This document shows positions 11,420 to 24,019 of a DNA stretch of 64,000 nucleotides, one piece after another. Numbering within the stretch: position 1 is the stretch's first letter; each line of letters starts with the position of its first letter. The stretch is from Kalaharituber pfeilii. Its lineage: Eukaryota; Ascomycota; Pezizomycetes; Pezizales; Pezizaceae. Made by a program: the position numbers and the translations under genes. A model generated the notes under the pieces. It saw only the letters and a program-made list of their open reading frames with translations, ran no database searches and had not been told where the DNA came from. The stretch is from positions 1 through 64,000 of the forward strand of contig WHUZ01000139.1 of NCBI GenBank assembly GCA_015179045.1, written 5' to 3'.

Positions 11420-14135
11420 TAAGATACGTTCTCGTGCCAAGACACAGACCAGTGGGAAATCTCCTATTCCGGTAGTGTCATATAAACAAGTCTACCTACG
11501 TAAGTATAACTAGCCTCTGTCTCCTGAGCTCCTGGAAAGTATCAATGCAACTGCTTAGAAACGAGAGCATCTCCCCTCCAAATATGAGTGCTCTCTTGGC
11601 ACAGCTACATCCCTTCCGCTTGTAGACGTATACTCTATATACAGGCAGCACTTTTCTGGTTGTCATATCATCCTACTCCGCTTACTTTCTCACTGTCTTC
11701 TCACATCTACGGTAAGCGATTCAGGTAGCCTTTTTTTTAATCTGCTGTCCCTATCTGCCTTGCTGTTGAACGCGACGGAGGAAGCCAGTCGATTCCGAAG
11801 CGATTGCTAAATAAGCACCTAGTTCAGTGGTTAAGGAAATTGTTAAAAGAATCGGAAGGTTACTACAGGAGGTTGGTATCAAAAACACTCAAGGGCGATA
11901 AGTACTGGGGACCATATATCCAGTCATGTTTCTACTCATAGCTTGACGAGGTACGACATGCTCGACTTTAAGACTTGATACTTGTTCGAAAACTATCTCA
12001 GAAGGCTTCATTATAGAAGTTCGAGCATATCACAAGTACTAAGCAGAAAATGCAGCTACTTTTGGGGGAAAGAAATATCAATCACGAAGCTCCAATGGTG
12101 CAGAAGAATTCCAAAAGCTGACTGCCGAAGATTGGCTTTAAGAGCAATGAAGGGAATGATATTACAAGGATTTTCACTGTAGTAGATGGATTGAGCTTTC
12201 CTAGTTTATGTTTCTTCTCGGTAATTATTATCTTACTCACCTTACGAAGGACTCTATGAAAATCGAAAAGGTAAAGTTACATAGTATCTTCCATGTGGCG
12301 GTAATGACCGATAGGACTGAATTTTATGAATTGCTCTGAATTGCACGGATGTTGAGGTTCAACTCGCATGGAAGTTCAGTACTTGTATGGAGAGGGGCTT
12401 TGCATCGATACTGGAGGCTTTGCAATTGTTCCCTGTTGCAAATACTTGCTTGAGAAGCCTAAAAGGGCATGATAGACCAAAGTGAAAGACAAGTTACGCT
12501 CACAAGCAGGTATGGACTGAATCTTCCCGAGTCCGAATCTAACATGTCTCTAATGTTAGTGGTCTCTTACGATGTAGCTGATTGCCGGGTCATATAAGTC
12601 CAAGTGAAAGAGGATCTAGGTAGGACCTTATAGTCTGACAGCAAGTGAGTGATGAACTGTCTAGTGGAGACAGTGTACTCTTGTGCTATCATAGCCTGTA
12701 TGGGCTACTTAAGCTTACCTTCTTGAAGTTCCAGCAGTGACACTAGTCCGGTTTACAGCGCCCAAGCTGACTCCAAGGTTGAGGGAAGTGAATAAATGCT
12801 ACTACATGAGTGACATGTACTGTAAAGTGCTGTATGTATACGCCGCGTTATCACAAACCGGAGGTGAAGGGTGTACTTGGGTAGGGACCTTGGCTAGGGT
12901 GATTTACTAGTGCTTTGTCTTGACAAGGTTTCTGGTACGATCGATTGTCATGAAAATATATGCGCACTCAGCATTGATAATGCACCACTAGTATTAGTCT
13001 TATATTTGTAAATATTCTTTTTATTAAGAAAGAACTGAACCCTGAAAGCGGCCGTACACTGGTACATGCGCGCGGAACCAAATTCGGTATATATATAGGG
13101 GTTTCTGATATATATGCGCCCTTACCGTATCATGTATTAGCCGCGCACAGGCGGATGGGGTTACAATAGTTAAGTTATTGAGATTGTGAATTCCATTTCT
13201 GCAGTTTGTCGAAGAATCACTCCCATGGCAAAATATAGACCACTGCGATAGCTTAACCCGGCAACGTCCAGTCATTTGAAGCAGCCTGAATTGATTTTGA
13301 AGCAAGGGAATGATGCCATATGGGGTTTAGGAAAGCGATGGGCTTACAGGCGAACGGAATGATTGGAGGTCTTGGGAATGTGAAATGCAACAATTAGCGT
13401 GACAAGTTGGGATGGCTCGAATTGTGGTAACAAGTGTCAAAACCACTCTCTCGTGGTGCCAGTACATACAAAGTCATGTACAGGCATGCGAATTTCCGTA
13501 CTCGCCATAATGGAAGAAGCTTCAGTACTTTTTGCTATAACCCTCAACTGGACTTTGACTACTGGGGGGAGATCATCAAATGGTTATCTTAGTTGCAGCA
13601 CATAAGGTTAGGCCATGAATATGCGAGCATCCTACTATAAAGACATGACCATATAAGTATCATTGCTACAAAAAATATAAGTAAAATTTGCTAGATCAAG
13701 CATGTGAGGAGAAGAAAAATAAGAAAGATGTCTATTATATAAATTTACCAAGTGGTTTATTGGTCTGTTATATGGATGATCATGTCTTCGTTGAGACCAG
13801 ATTTTGCAGAGACAGGTCATGTGATGCAAATTGATTAGCCTTATCTGAGCTGAAGCTAATCCATAAGTTTTCTAAATGACAACGTCACACGATGATGGCA
13901 AGATGTGTGTCGGGCACAAGACTAACTACTACTTAGGGAAAGAGCGTCTCCATTCGGACACCATATATACAGGGCCTTCTTCTTCCTTCCCTCCTCCAAC
14001 TGTGTCGTTCATCACGCTTCATTTTACATACTGTACATCTTCAGACAAAAGACCAGTTAAACTTAAACTCTCCGTTATCCATCTCGAGCTTCTTCTGCCT
14101 TACGCAAACCTTTAACTACAGTCACAAGGACCTAA
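11420..14135. other. intergenic: no gene seen, ends in metallothionein promoter
   Basis: About 2.7 kb without a supportable frame, of average base composition with scattered short AT tracts. The last 200 bp, rich in C/T just before the start codon, form the metallothionein promoter and leader. Confidence 0.5.
13964..13969 (+). promoter_or_regulatory. TATA-like box of the metallothionein gene
   Basis: TATATA about 170 bp before ATG 14136, followed by a pyrimidine-rich leader (TTCTTCTTCCTTCCCTCCTCC region). Position and context fit a fungal TATA promoter. No metal-response motif was confidently identified. Confidence 0.4.
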
Positions 14136-14775
14136 ATGTCAAGCACAACTGAGCAAAAGGTGTCCGCCAGCTGCTGCGGTAATGCATGCTGCAGTTCCGA
14201 CCCTGAATGTAACTGTGCTTCTGGAGGAACGTGCAACTGCCGACCGGAGGCTTCTGGTGGAAAGTGTTGTGGTATGTCTCTCCCCTCCCTCCCTCCCTCC
14301 CTCCCTCCCTCCCTCCATCCATCCATCCATCCATCCATCCCTCTCCCGCTCCCCTCATCCCCTCTCTCCCTCTTCGTATCTCTATTTTTATTTTATTCGA
14401 TACAGCTTTGGTTCCTCCTACTATCATTTCGTCCCCATCAATTCTATTGCTGCGCCTGCTTCTCCTAGTTTATAGTCTATTTGCTGGTCATGTCCATTCA
14501 TAGCATACATCATCCTTCTGTATCTTCGGTCTTATCATTGGATCGCCTTATCTTTCATTGTCGAACACTTTTTTTTTCCCTTCATGGCATCAGCACTTTG
14601 TTTGAGGGTGTTGGACGGTACTGGGCTGATTAATTCGATGCCAGAAAAATGCACCTGCGGTTCCCAAGACCCTGCTAAGGGCTCGTGTAGCTGCACCGCT
14701 AAAGACACAGGTGAATGCACCTGTGGGGACAACTGTAACTGCGCCGCGAAACAGTGTGGAGGAAAGCGCAAGTAA
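14136..14775 (+). CDS. metallothionein, 88 aa, 19 Cys, two exons
   Basis: Exon 1 is 14136-14271 and exon 2 is 14645-14775. The 373-bp intron (donor GGTATGT, acceptor CCAG) joins TGT TGT G to AA AAA TGC in phase. The 88-residue product holds 19 cysteines, mostly as CC and CxC: SCCGNACCSS and ECNCASGGTCNC in the first half, then KCTC, SCSC, ECTC and NCNC in the second. It has no aromatic residues and ends in KRK. This is diagnostic of a metallothionein, a cytosolic chelator of Cu, Zn or Cd. Most fungal metallothioneins are shorter. Here each exon encodes one Cys-rich module (10 and 9 Cys) separated by a SQDPAKG-type spacer, suggesting duplication of a smaller unit (inference). It is convergent with RPL15. 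Metal preference cannot be read from sequence alone. Confidence 0.9.
14284..14342. repeat. (CCCT)n-(CCAT)n microsatellite in the metallothionein intron
   Basis: About eight CCCT units pass directly into about seven CCAT units just downstream of the splice donor. A pyrimidine-rich stretch continues to 14385. The tract makes the intron much longer than others in this window. Confidence 0.9.
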
Positions 14776-15332
14776 ACCAAGAAATGGTGAAGGAATGCGA
14801 AGTGGACCTTGCACACAAAGAAGAGATTTCCCTTGATTTGATTATTGGAATTGCCCAAGTAGGCGGGAATGGATAAGAAGTTGTGATCACATGGCATTTT
14901 ATTGCATTGTTTTGTGCACGTGTGAATATGGTGTGATGGAATGGTGTGACATTCTTCAGATTTGGGCTTGAGCTGTGGTAATTCAAAGCAGGGATCTCTG
15001 GCCTTTAGACACAAGAGTTGATGTTACTAATGAGTGAACTTCATGAATTTCCCAAAGAACTCCGTCCCATAGCCAAGTGAATGGTGTAACAAAGAAAAGA
15101 ACAAAGCATGGTAAATTCTGCCTTTTGATTACCCTCATACAGCTTCATCCAATCATTTCGTGCTTACCCTTTACCGCACTTGCATGTAAGCCCCAACTAA
15201 TGTAACTGATATTTTTGTAGCAAAGTAACCCAAAGTCCGAAAGTGAGAAACGAAATAATGCATAAAAAAGATGATACATTCCAAAGCCATGCATACACCA
15301 AATCCAAGATACTGCATGGTTGGGAAGTGCAT
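14776..15332. other. convergent intergenic region (metallothionein / RPL15 3' ends)
   Basis: 557 bp between two stop codons facing each other. It should hold both 3' UTRs. No further gene is supported; the minus-strand frames here are His/Ser-rich shadows. Confidence 0.6.
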
Positions 15333-16086
15333 TTAACGGTAGCGCCTGTATTGAACACGTTAGCGCATGACACAGAAGGCTAGTATTGGCTGAATGCCTC
15401 TTACCAATAGCTCTCGGTGTTGTGTCTCTTCCATGTCTTTCTCCTGCCAGCGGTGGTCTTGTTGTATCTGTGACCCTTGTTAAGACCTCTGCTCTTCTTG
15501 CCAGTGGATGTAAGGCCCCTGCTCTCCCTGTGCTTGTGGACTGGCTTGACAATCCAATTGATCCTAGGATCGCGCCTGATGGCCTTGTGCGAGGGGTCGA
15601 CGAGGATAACTTCGTAGTACTTGTAGGTGGAGTCCTGGTTGACCCAGTAGGAGTTAAGAACCCTCAAGTTGGCGCACCTTCGGCCAACACGCTCCTCTGC
15701 GGTGGAGCGGAGCGAGCGCTGGTACTTGAGTTGGTTCACACCCTGGTTGGTGGGCTTACCATAGGTAGCACCCTTTGGAACAGGTCGCTTGCGACCTCCA
15801 CGGCGGACACGGATACGGTAGATAACGTATCCCTGCTTGGCCTTGTATCCGAGACGACGAGCCTTGTCAGGACGGCTTGGGCGGCTAGCACGATGGATAA
15901 CATCTGGAGAATTGCAGAGCGTTTTGTTAATGAGGACACTGTTTATAACAGCGGAGATAATTGAGGAAATAGGGGAATAAACATACTAAGTGATCTCAAC
16001 TCCCAACACCTCACACGGAGCAAGAAGCGGAGTGCATCAGACTGCTTCTTCTTGTGAAGTTCCTCGACGTACTTGAGGGCACCCAT
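15333..16086 (-). CDS. RPL15: 60S ribosomal protein L15 (eL15)
   Basis: Three exons: 16086-15987, 15903-15405, 15345-15333, with GT-AG introns of 83 and 59 bp. The product is exactly 203 aa, the usual eukaryotic length. It opens [17 protein letters not shown] and contains [53 protein letters not shown] and [19 protein letters not shown]. The last exon is only 13 nt and supplies the conserved C-terminus (W)RYR and the stop. Without it the frame reads into the intron and ends TESYW. eL15 is a basic rRNA-binding protein of the large subunit, located near the base of the L1 side and assembled in the nucleolus. The upstream 16087-16450 should be its promoter. A 5'-UTR intron, common in fungal ribosomal genes, cannot be excluded. 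Identity is certain. Confidence 0.97.
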
Positions 16087-17181
16087 TTTGATACGGTTCT
16101 AAACGATTCACCCGGTGGGGAGGGCACAACTCGAGTTAGAAACCATATCCAAAATTCAATTCTTTTTGTAATGATTTTGCTTATCCCCGAACTGGGATTT
16201 GAAGATCAAAGCACCCAACAAAGACAAGCTATCTCGAATTTCACCATTTTTCCATCTCCAAAATGATTTTTTATCCTGACAGACAGGAAAAAGTCCGGGA
16301 GACATGGAGAAATTGAGTAGCCAGTGAATGGGGCATATTCCTTCAAGACTGCAGGAAGCGTACCTTTGCTGGCTGGTCGTCGTGTGGCCGGGCGTAGTTT
16401 AGCGATGATCGATTGTACAATGTTATGAACGTTCTAGTTTCCTGCAGTTGAGGAGGATAATATCAATTGATGGTGTGACTATATTGCCAAGTCTTTATAC
16501 AGTCCTAAGAAAGCTAGGGCATGCCCTGAGAGTCACGTGTAACTTTGGCAGAACTGTTACTCCACTTATCTATACTACCTACTTAGGTTATTGGTTTCTG
16601 GTGCCACAGTTGCAACTAGACTATGCCACAGTGCAACCAGACTACAGTATGCCACAGCGCAACCAGGCGATGTTTTCATCCATAATTTGAGTTTGGTTGT
16701 GTAATGACCCATGACAATTGCTAGTCTCGTAGGAGACAAATTGCATAGTTTGCTACCGCAATTGGATACCATTTCATGAATTTCTGGAATTTCTACAATG
16801 ATCGCCTCACTGCGATACTTCTTGGCACAACATCCAGCAGGCTCTATACCATCTGGAGGTCATAGCCTCGTTCCGAGATACTGCGTATGCTTCTGTTAGA
16901 GATAATGCAGCAACAGCTTGCATGGCAAGATTTAATCGAGTATGGCCAAGTAGCAACCAACGTTGAGTGTTCCAGTATGCAGTTAGGACACATCCTTCAC
17001 GAGGAGACACGTGATCATCTTCTTTATGATGTTTGAACTTAGTCTCGTTCTCCCTTTATGCATCATAGAAAGTTTTGAAGCCAAGATGACGCCTCACGCA
17101 CTTTGATCACTATATGAAAAGAAACTGGTGTGTTGATAAATCCTACGTTAAACTTACTTTTAGGCTACAGAAGCCGAAGTA
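16087..17181. other. intergenic: RPL15 upstream region
   Basis: Probable RPL15 promoter in the first few hundred bases. The rest holds a small tandem repeat (16602-16668) and no gene that I can support. Confidence 0.5.
16602..16668. repeat. three-unit imperfect tandem repeat (about 21-26 bp)
   Basis: The core TGCCACAGYGCAACCAGRCTA occurs three times in succession with small indels (starting near 16602, 16623 and 16649). A related CAATGCAACCAAACCACAGC occurs at about 18178. Confidence 0.7.
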
Positions 17182-17651
17182 CAGTTACACCTTGCTATGC
17201 CGGACGACCAAAATCCAGCACTTTCTGTCCGGTTTAACCTAGCGACCGGTATAACAAATTTTGCAGGGGTGCCCGCCAGGGGGGGAGAGAACTTAGTAAA
17301 CTGCTTGAAAGGTACGACATGTCCAGAGACTGGTATTCCAGGGCATATCCTCTTAATCTCCTCAGATATTACAGAACTTCAAACAATGAATTCAAGATAT
17401 AGAGAACACTTCAAAAATACCACTATAATACACAGAAGGTACAAAAAGCAATCTCATGATTTTGGCCTTCATCTGGTTCAGCTAAGTAGTTTATATGTAA
17501 TTTGAATTTAAAAGTCTACAGTTTGGTTGTCTGGTCTGGGTTTAACTGGGTGTCCGGTATAGCTAATTTTTTGTATGTAAATTGCAAAAACTGTCAAGGG
17601 TTGTCCAGTATAGCAAGGTTTCCGAGGTCCGGTATAGCTAGGTAAAAACTA
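17182..17651. mobile_element. non-autonomous TIR element, pogo/Fot1-like (470 bp)
   Basis: The left end CAGTTACACCTTGCTATGCC mirrors the right end, whose reverse complement is TAGTTTTTACCTAGCTATAC, followed on both sides by CGGAC. The element is flanked by TA on both sides (17180-17181 and 17652-17653). Motifs like CCGGTATAGCTA recur inside both ends (about 17240, 17556, 17610, 17630), as subterminal repeats. No transposase is encoded; the 102-aa frame at 17197 has no recognised domain. TA target sites and CAGT-type termini suit the Tc1-mariner/pogo superfamily; the pogo assignment is inference. Confidence 0.7.
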
Positions 17652-20600
17652 TACCACCCCTTACTTAGCGCCAGCCTTCCTTTGTTTTATCAAGGGAGTA
17701 AAGAGTCTCCGCTGTAGTCTCGTAACCAGACGCTGACTAAGCGGAGTTTCAGGACAATGGTTGGACTCCGCTAGGTATATGGCCTGCAGATATGGATCTG
17801 AAACAGCCGTTCAGAGCACACAAGCAGGACTGTGGCAAAAGACGGCAATGTCATACTATGAAAGCATAAACAGTGAACGGGACTAATAAATATCAGAATT
17901 CAGCTTAAGTCTGGTCACAGGTTGAAGCGCTCCCCAACCTTTCCCAATTACAGTAGCTGCGATGATCCGTTCATCTTGTTTTGCCCTAGTCTCGCCACCG
18001 ACTTGCAAGCTCGTACCAAAGTACCGAATATGAAAAACTAACTTAATCCAATCCAATGAATGCTAGTACTGTACCCTTTGGATCGCGATTTAATTAAGCG
18101 TGCCAAGAGAGTCTGGGCACGAGAACACCTTTGGATACTTCTTCAAGTATACCCTTTAGGAAAAGAGATCTGTACAACAATGCAACCAAACCACAGCACT
18201 TCCAAATCTAGGCTTACTCAACAATATGTAAACAGGCATCAGCAAGAGGAAGTAGCCCATTCTGTCTGATGTTCAGAAATCAACGGTCTCCCTTTGGGCA
18301 CGCTAACTATGTCTTAAAGCTGATCCTTCAAGCCTCATACCTTGCTAACTCACGACTCATATCTTCCGCTTGTAAATCTCCACATGGGAATCATGGACTG
18401 TCACATTCGGCATATAGCAAATGTGCAGTAGTGTCGGAATCGACATCAAATATCGGCGACCCAAACAGCAATCTCGGTAATGCAGTCAGACTACAGTCGC
18501 AACCATGCGAGCCTCAGAAAACCTTTTTTTAGTGAATCCTCCAAGATCCAAAAGCATGTATTCGAACGACACATGGTTGATACTAGTGTTCGCCCACCAG
18601 ACTACCGGCGTTGCCTTGCTGAAACGGGATACGAGGTGGATTTGTTCTCTTCTCTTTGTCACTAGTGCTTTTTGTCAATTGCGTTGCCACCGGTGCTCGC
18701 GAAACAAAGTCTTCGCAATATCAGGCGAAGGACCAGCGTACTCGCTCTCTCGTAGGTTAGCTTATTTTACTTGTAGCAAGTGCCGAAAGTAGCGCATGAT
18801 ATCTCTGAAAGGCTCACGACTTTCTGATGTACCAATGGCAGCTTCAGGCTAGCGACGTCTACCGCATACGCTGTACATTTAGAGATACGCTCACATGTAT
18901 ATGTCCGAGAAGTTGAGAGTGAGGGAGGATTGACATGTTCCCACCCCACCCCAGTTGATGTCCAGGTAATAATGCTGAAAAGTAGGGATGGCTAGGAATG
19001 CATTGAAAGGGAATTACTTTCCCAACAGCAAGCCTCTAGTGCGGTGTTGTATGTACTCAAGTTTAGTATTGTAGTTGTCAGGATTGAGTTCCCATTGATA
19101 AGCGCGACAGAACAATTAGCATCTCGAGAAATTTGTAAGAGGCACACCAGCACATACCTAAATAGGGATCATATTGTTCTATTAACCAGACTCTATTTGA
19201 GGTTAGCGGCTAGCATTGGTGATGTCGGAGGATGAGCGAGATGCATTGGTACTGAAATAATGCAGGTAAAATTAATGTTCTCATACTCAGCCTAGGGTGT
19301 ATGCATGTATAGGGGGGGAACCTACATTCAGTCTTAATCAAGAGTTCACAAATCCTCCAAACATAGCCAGAATACATTCATGGCGCAGTTTTTAGTCTGA
19401 TACAGCACTATCCACAGTTTCTGGCACCGGTTTCGACTTGAAGCATAAAACCCTGATCTTTGACAAGGGTATCGGAATTCTAGTGTTCATGTGTAGATGC
19501 AGGACAGAAGCTCAAACTGCACAGAAATACTGCACAAAAATACTGCACAACAAAGGTCTCAGTAATTGGCAATGAGACAGTCATGGATTTTCAAACTGAC
19601 GCATCGCTTGCAGTCTCAAGCAAAGCCGATAGTGGAAAGTGATGGGATAGTACAGCTGAGGATCGCGGGTGAGGGGATGCTAGCTCGAGAGTAGATAAGC
19701 TTCACCACTGTGGTCATGAGAGATGACGCGAGGCCACAGTCAGGCCTGAGACCATAGGATCGATAGAGGTATATCGATTGTTTCTGCCGGTGGCGCTCCA
19801 CGCTTGGGTGATCTTACTAACACGGGTACCACCTCGTCGTGGTGCCCTCGGCGTTGCTGGTAGTCATGGTTAGATAGCCGCTACTTCCACTTTTGGAGTC
19901 GCCTGCGAAGCAACCAATCCGAGGCGACGATGCCAATCTACCAGCCAGCAGCCGTACTGTGCTAAGGGCAATTTGAGAGTGACTTCTATGATGATGTAGG
20001 TAAAACACATCAATGCTGGCCTCGTCTTCCTGCTATTCCCTCGACCCCATTTATCCAGGCTCCATGGTGCGTACTCTAAGTACGCTACGTCGATAGCAAT
20101 AATACCATACACTCCAAAACTGGGCAATTGCACCTCTTGGCAGCACCCTGTGCCCGCCTGGATACGAGAACATGCTCGCTCTCTGGCCATGCCAGTACCA
20201 TGGGACCTCTTGCTTTTTTTGAAGACGCACACTCCGAAACAATAAGGATGCAGGGCAGTCTCGAATCTAACCACACTTAGGCCTGTTCTCGACTTAGATA
20301 TTGACTTATGGCTTCGGCAATTTGCCCAAAATCTACTTCGAAAAGTTCATCTCTAATAGCGTATTTCACGTGGCGCTAATTGAGCATGTTCCTCGATCGA
20401 CAAGTTTGTGTGCCACTTCTGCCCTGGCCCTGTTGCTGAAGGCCCCAGTTCAGGACTGGTTTGTCTCCAACCTTACATACAAGTACGTTAACTGATCTGG
20501 TGTAGCCCAAGTGGCATTCAGTACCCCAAACCAGCATTCTTAGGCGACAGGACCCGCGGCTTCTAAAGGACAATTTTACCTGCTTAAATTACTCTATGAT

Positions 20601-21433
20601 ACTCTGCACGTTGGCCCGCTTAAAGCAGCTGAATCAAAGTATGGGGACAAAGAAGGTATTTTCCTAGCTGCTCGCTTCTTTCGTCTGAATTTTATGTTTC
20701 TGGTCGGCATCAACGTATCTTGTGAAATTTTGGGCCTTGTCTCATGATCCACTCTGCTTGCTCTCCTAGCACTAGTCTATTTACAACTGATTAATTACAC
20801 GCAAGCGTTCGCATGGACTTGAAATCGCGGTGTTCCACGGTAGGCCCATCATCACGCAGTTACTGCCTTCCATTGATGACCTGGTATGATGTAAATTTGG
20901 CATTTGGTTGAGGTTGGCAGGCTTGTGTACTCTTTCCTGAGATTTAATTGACTAATAATGTAGTGGTTATGCGTTGCCCCTGGCCTTTTCCACCTTGCCC
21001 TTGCGTGTACCACCATGCAGTGTACTGGAAGTTAGAGCATGAGATTCGAAGATCCTGCGGTTTAAGGCTAGCATGGCTGCACTGGAAAAGGTCAGGGTAT
21101 GTGCAATGCTGTAGAGTACTCCCTACAAAGGAGATGCTTACCGTTGACCGACGACTCGTGAGACAATACTCTTCATTTTTCTGATATGCGCCATCGATCA
21201 ACATAGCACTTGACTATAGATTATTGATTATCACCCATAGGATAATATCGTCAAGGCGCAGATAGATATAATAGACTGCTTACCAGTACCTTTTCACTTT
21301 TCACGCAATTTAATCCGCATAAGCATACCAATGCTCTTATCCACTTGCAGTGAATAACTGAGGATTTTCTGGAAGGGCTTAGGTTATAGTATATCACTAC
21401 ACTTAATGTATTCACGTGGGAAATTGCTAGCAC
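17652..21433. other. intergenic: no gene recognised
   Basis: About 3.8 kb with only short frames on both strands and no recognisable domain or transposase motif. It probably consists of old, eroded repeats. Confidence 0.4.
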
Positions 21434-21617
21434 TTTTTTTTTTTTTTTTTTTTATTTCACGTGACCCCGCTTGTAGCTGTTCGCCATGGCAGGGCCCCTG
21501 GGTCTAGACCCTCAAAGCCCGGAGGCAGGCTTATCTACCTAAATCTTCCACCGCCATCTCTACAAACGAAAACATCGACCCCTCCCCGCCCCACTTCCCC
21601 GAGGCACTTAAAAATTA
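21434..21617 (-). mobile_element. poly-A retroelement insertion with 13-bp target duplication
   Basis: AAATTGCTAGCAC occurs perfectly at 21421-21433 and 21618-21630, bracketing 184 bp. Read on the minus strand, the insert ends in about 20 A residues (T run at 21434-21453). Just before the tail is a 3' segment shared with 43165-43228 (CCTGCCATGGCGAACAGCT...). A poly-A tail plus a target duplication of this length is the signature of target-primed retrotransposition: a LINE fragment, SINE or processed transcript. The body is GC-rich and encodes nothing I recognise. I see no clear pol III box, so a 5'-truncated LINE is favoured. Confidence 0.85.
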
Positions 21618-21630
21618 AAATTGCTAGCAC

Positions 21631-23986
21631 ATAAGACACCTATCTCGTGATCAGAAAGTTAGAATAAGGGTGAAACAAGGGCTGCGTCTATAAACAACAC
21701 ACTGAGGAGTTATATCATACATCATTTGGATATAACCAAACCAAGAGTGGCGGCAACACTCACAGGAGACCAGGTTCTTGATGTACACTGCAGCACATGG
21801 CTTAGCTCATGCTCATGCACCATCTTGTACAATATATGATATTTGGCCTACTTAGTTCCCTTATGTTAGCAGTTTGTCCCATCTGCCTTTTTTTTCTGCA
21901 GCCATTCTACACTGAATTCTACACACCGATAAATGTAGGTGAGGCGCTACCTGACTTGTACTCCCAGTTGCAAGCCACATAAATGACACCATGGTGTTTG
22001 TCATGGAAATAGGGATGCAAGTCGTAACATGTATGCGGCCGATTGGATGACAGGGAGCGGCCAAAGTCAACATACGTGAGAGGATGAGGAGAAAGGCTTA
22101 CAGAATCACCGTGATCACTGAGACCGGTTTCTACTAAAGATTTTGCATCGTTTAGCAGATTCAGGCAGAATAAACTTTCATCCAGATAGCAGATACTGCC
22201 ATCTATGGCATCACTAGCTATTGTTTGAGTCAAGCAAGCTGCTTACCTTCCTTGTGCGTAGCAATTGAACTGTGACGGCTCCTGCAAGTTTCCAGGTCCG
22301 TTAATGCACTTGACTAGTTCGTGAATTGAACACTTTTTGTGCCACCCCTACACTCTTTATAAGTCTGGTTACGACGGATGTCTATACTGGGGACGAGGCT
22401 AATGTCTATACAGGTTCCAGGAACAACTACTTTATATGAACAGGTGAGTGCTTAGTGCTTACAAAATTACGATTGGAATTACCTGCGTTGACTAGTTGCA
22501 TAGCTAATATATTCTTGGACTGTGTGCGTAGAAAAAAGGCGGGGTACAAACACTGCACTGCAGCAGAGCACTTAAGCTATATCCTACTTCGGCCTCGATG
22601 TTTCTGATGCATAATCTTAGTAGGATAGGGTGAGATTGGTTTGCCAGTGGTGAAGTGAAGTTGTGAACAAGAGCCTTGAGCCGGAGAACTTACATATGTC
22701 GGTGCCCAGTCTGTATGTGAGAACCAGGCTATTGTGAGCTGGCTGTTGGCCGGGCAGGCACCACGTTTCGACACTGGAGCATAGCATGGGGCGGTAGGTC
22801 ATACTGCACTATGGAGCACGGTTCTGGACAACCCTTCACCCGTAAGATAACCACCAATTGAATAGGCCACAGCAATCCCAACAGTGAGGCTGCAAGTGCT
22901 GAGTTAGGTGTTGAAGCACAACAGCATCCAGTACAGTGAGGAGCCTGTGAATGAAGGTGCAGCTTGTTAGAGTGTAAAGTGCGCAATGTGAACTTGTCTG
23001 GCTCCCACCTCGCATTCGGCGGCGGAGCAATAGTGAGCGTTGGGCGTAGAGGGGAAAAATGAAACAGACAAAAGGAAGGGCTGGCCAAGATGCTAGTGGA
23101 GGAGGAGACAGGCCGCCGATGATGCTTTTCCGCTCAAAGGTAGCAGCGCGTACTGCCGGCCAGATCGCACCAAGCAGTTGAGTGTCATACCCACGCTTCA
23201 GTGGCAGTCTCGTATTCAGGTTGTGTCTGCCATGGCGGAGTACGGTCGATACTGTGCTTGGGCTAGCATCGATGTTCGTGCACTTGTATTGTTCTTTGTA
23301 TTTATGTGAGGTAGCACTAGGAGGTACAGTACCTCAGAGTAGTCGAGACTGGGGAGACCTTCGCCTGCCGGGCCAAGCAAGTAAGTACCGCGACATGGGC
23401 TTCACGCATCAGTGCTTGTTCTCGTATCATGATCAATGCACGTTTCGTCCGCTCTTAGTCGTATTTCCTTGAGCTCCATGGACGGTGGTGGCTACGGCCG
23501 CGAGCTGCGTGCTGCGCTTATTGCTAGCTGCGTGCTGCCCCACTTCCACTGGCCAGCCCTGATCCACCGCCCACCACCGCCACCGCCGCCCACTCGCCCG
23601 CCGTTCCACGCACGCGCCCAGCCAGTAGGGCCGCCCGCCAGCGTAAATCCTACAGGGACCGCATCCTCGCTAGAGCACGAAGAGGCAAGGTGAGAAGTGG
23701 GAGAGGTACAATACGGTAGAGTACATACATCCTGTGCAGCAATCAGCGACGCAGCTCTCCCATTAACCATTCACATTCAGATTTCGCACGCTAGCACGTC
23801 AAGCGCCGAACAATCCCCTTCTTCTCCCCGCTGCGGCAACGGCCTTCCCATACTCCGTCGCCGGGTCAAAGTCATACCCGCTATACTCTCGCTTCCCATT
23901 CATTCATCGCGCCCGGCACATGCGAACAGGGGTCGCTACCATCGGATCCCCCCACGATACGCCCGCAGAGAGAAAAAAAAAAAAAA

Positions 23987-24019
<33 letters not shown>

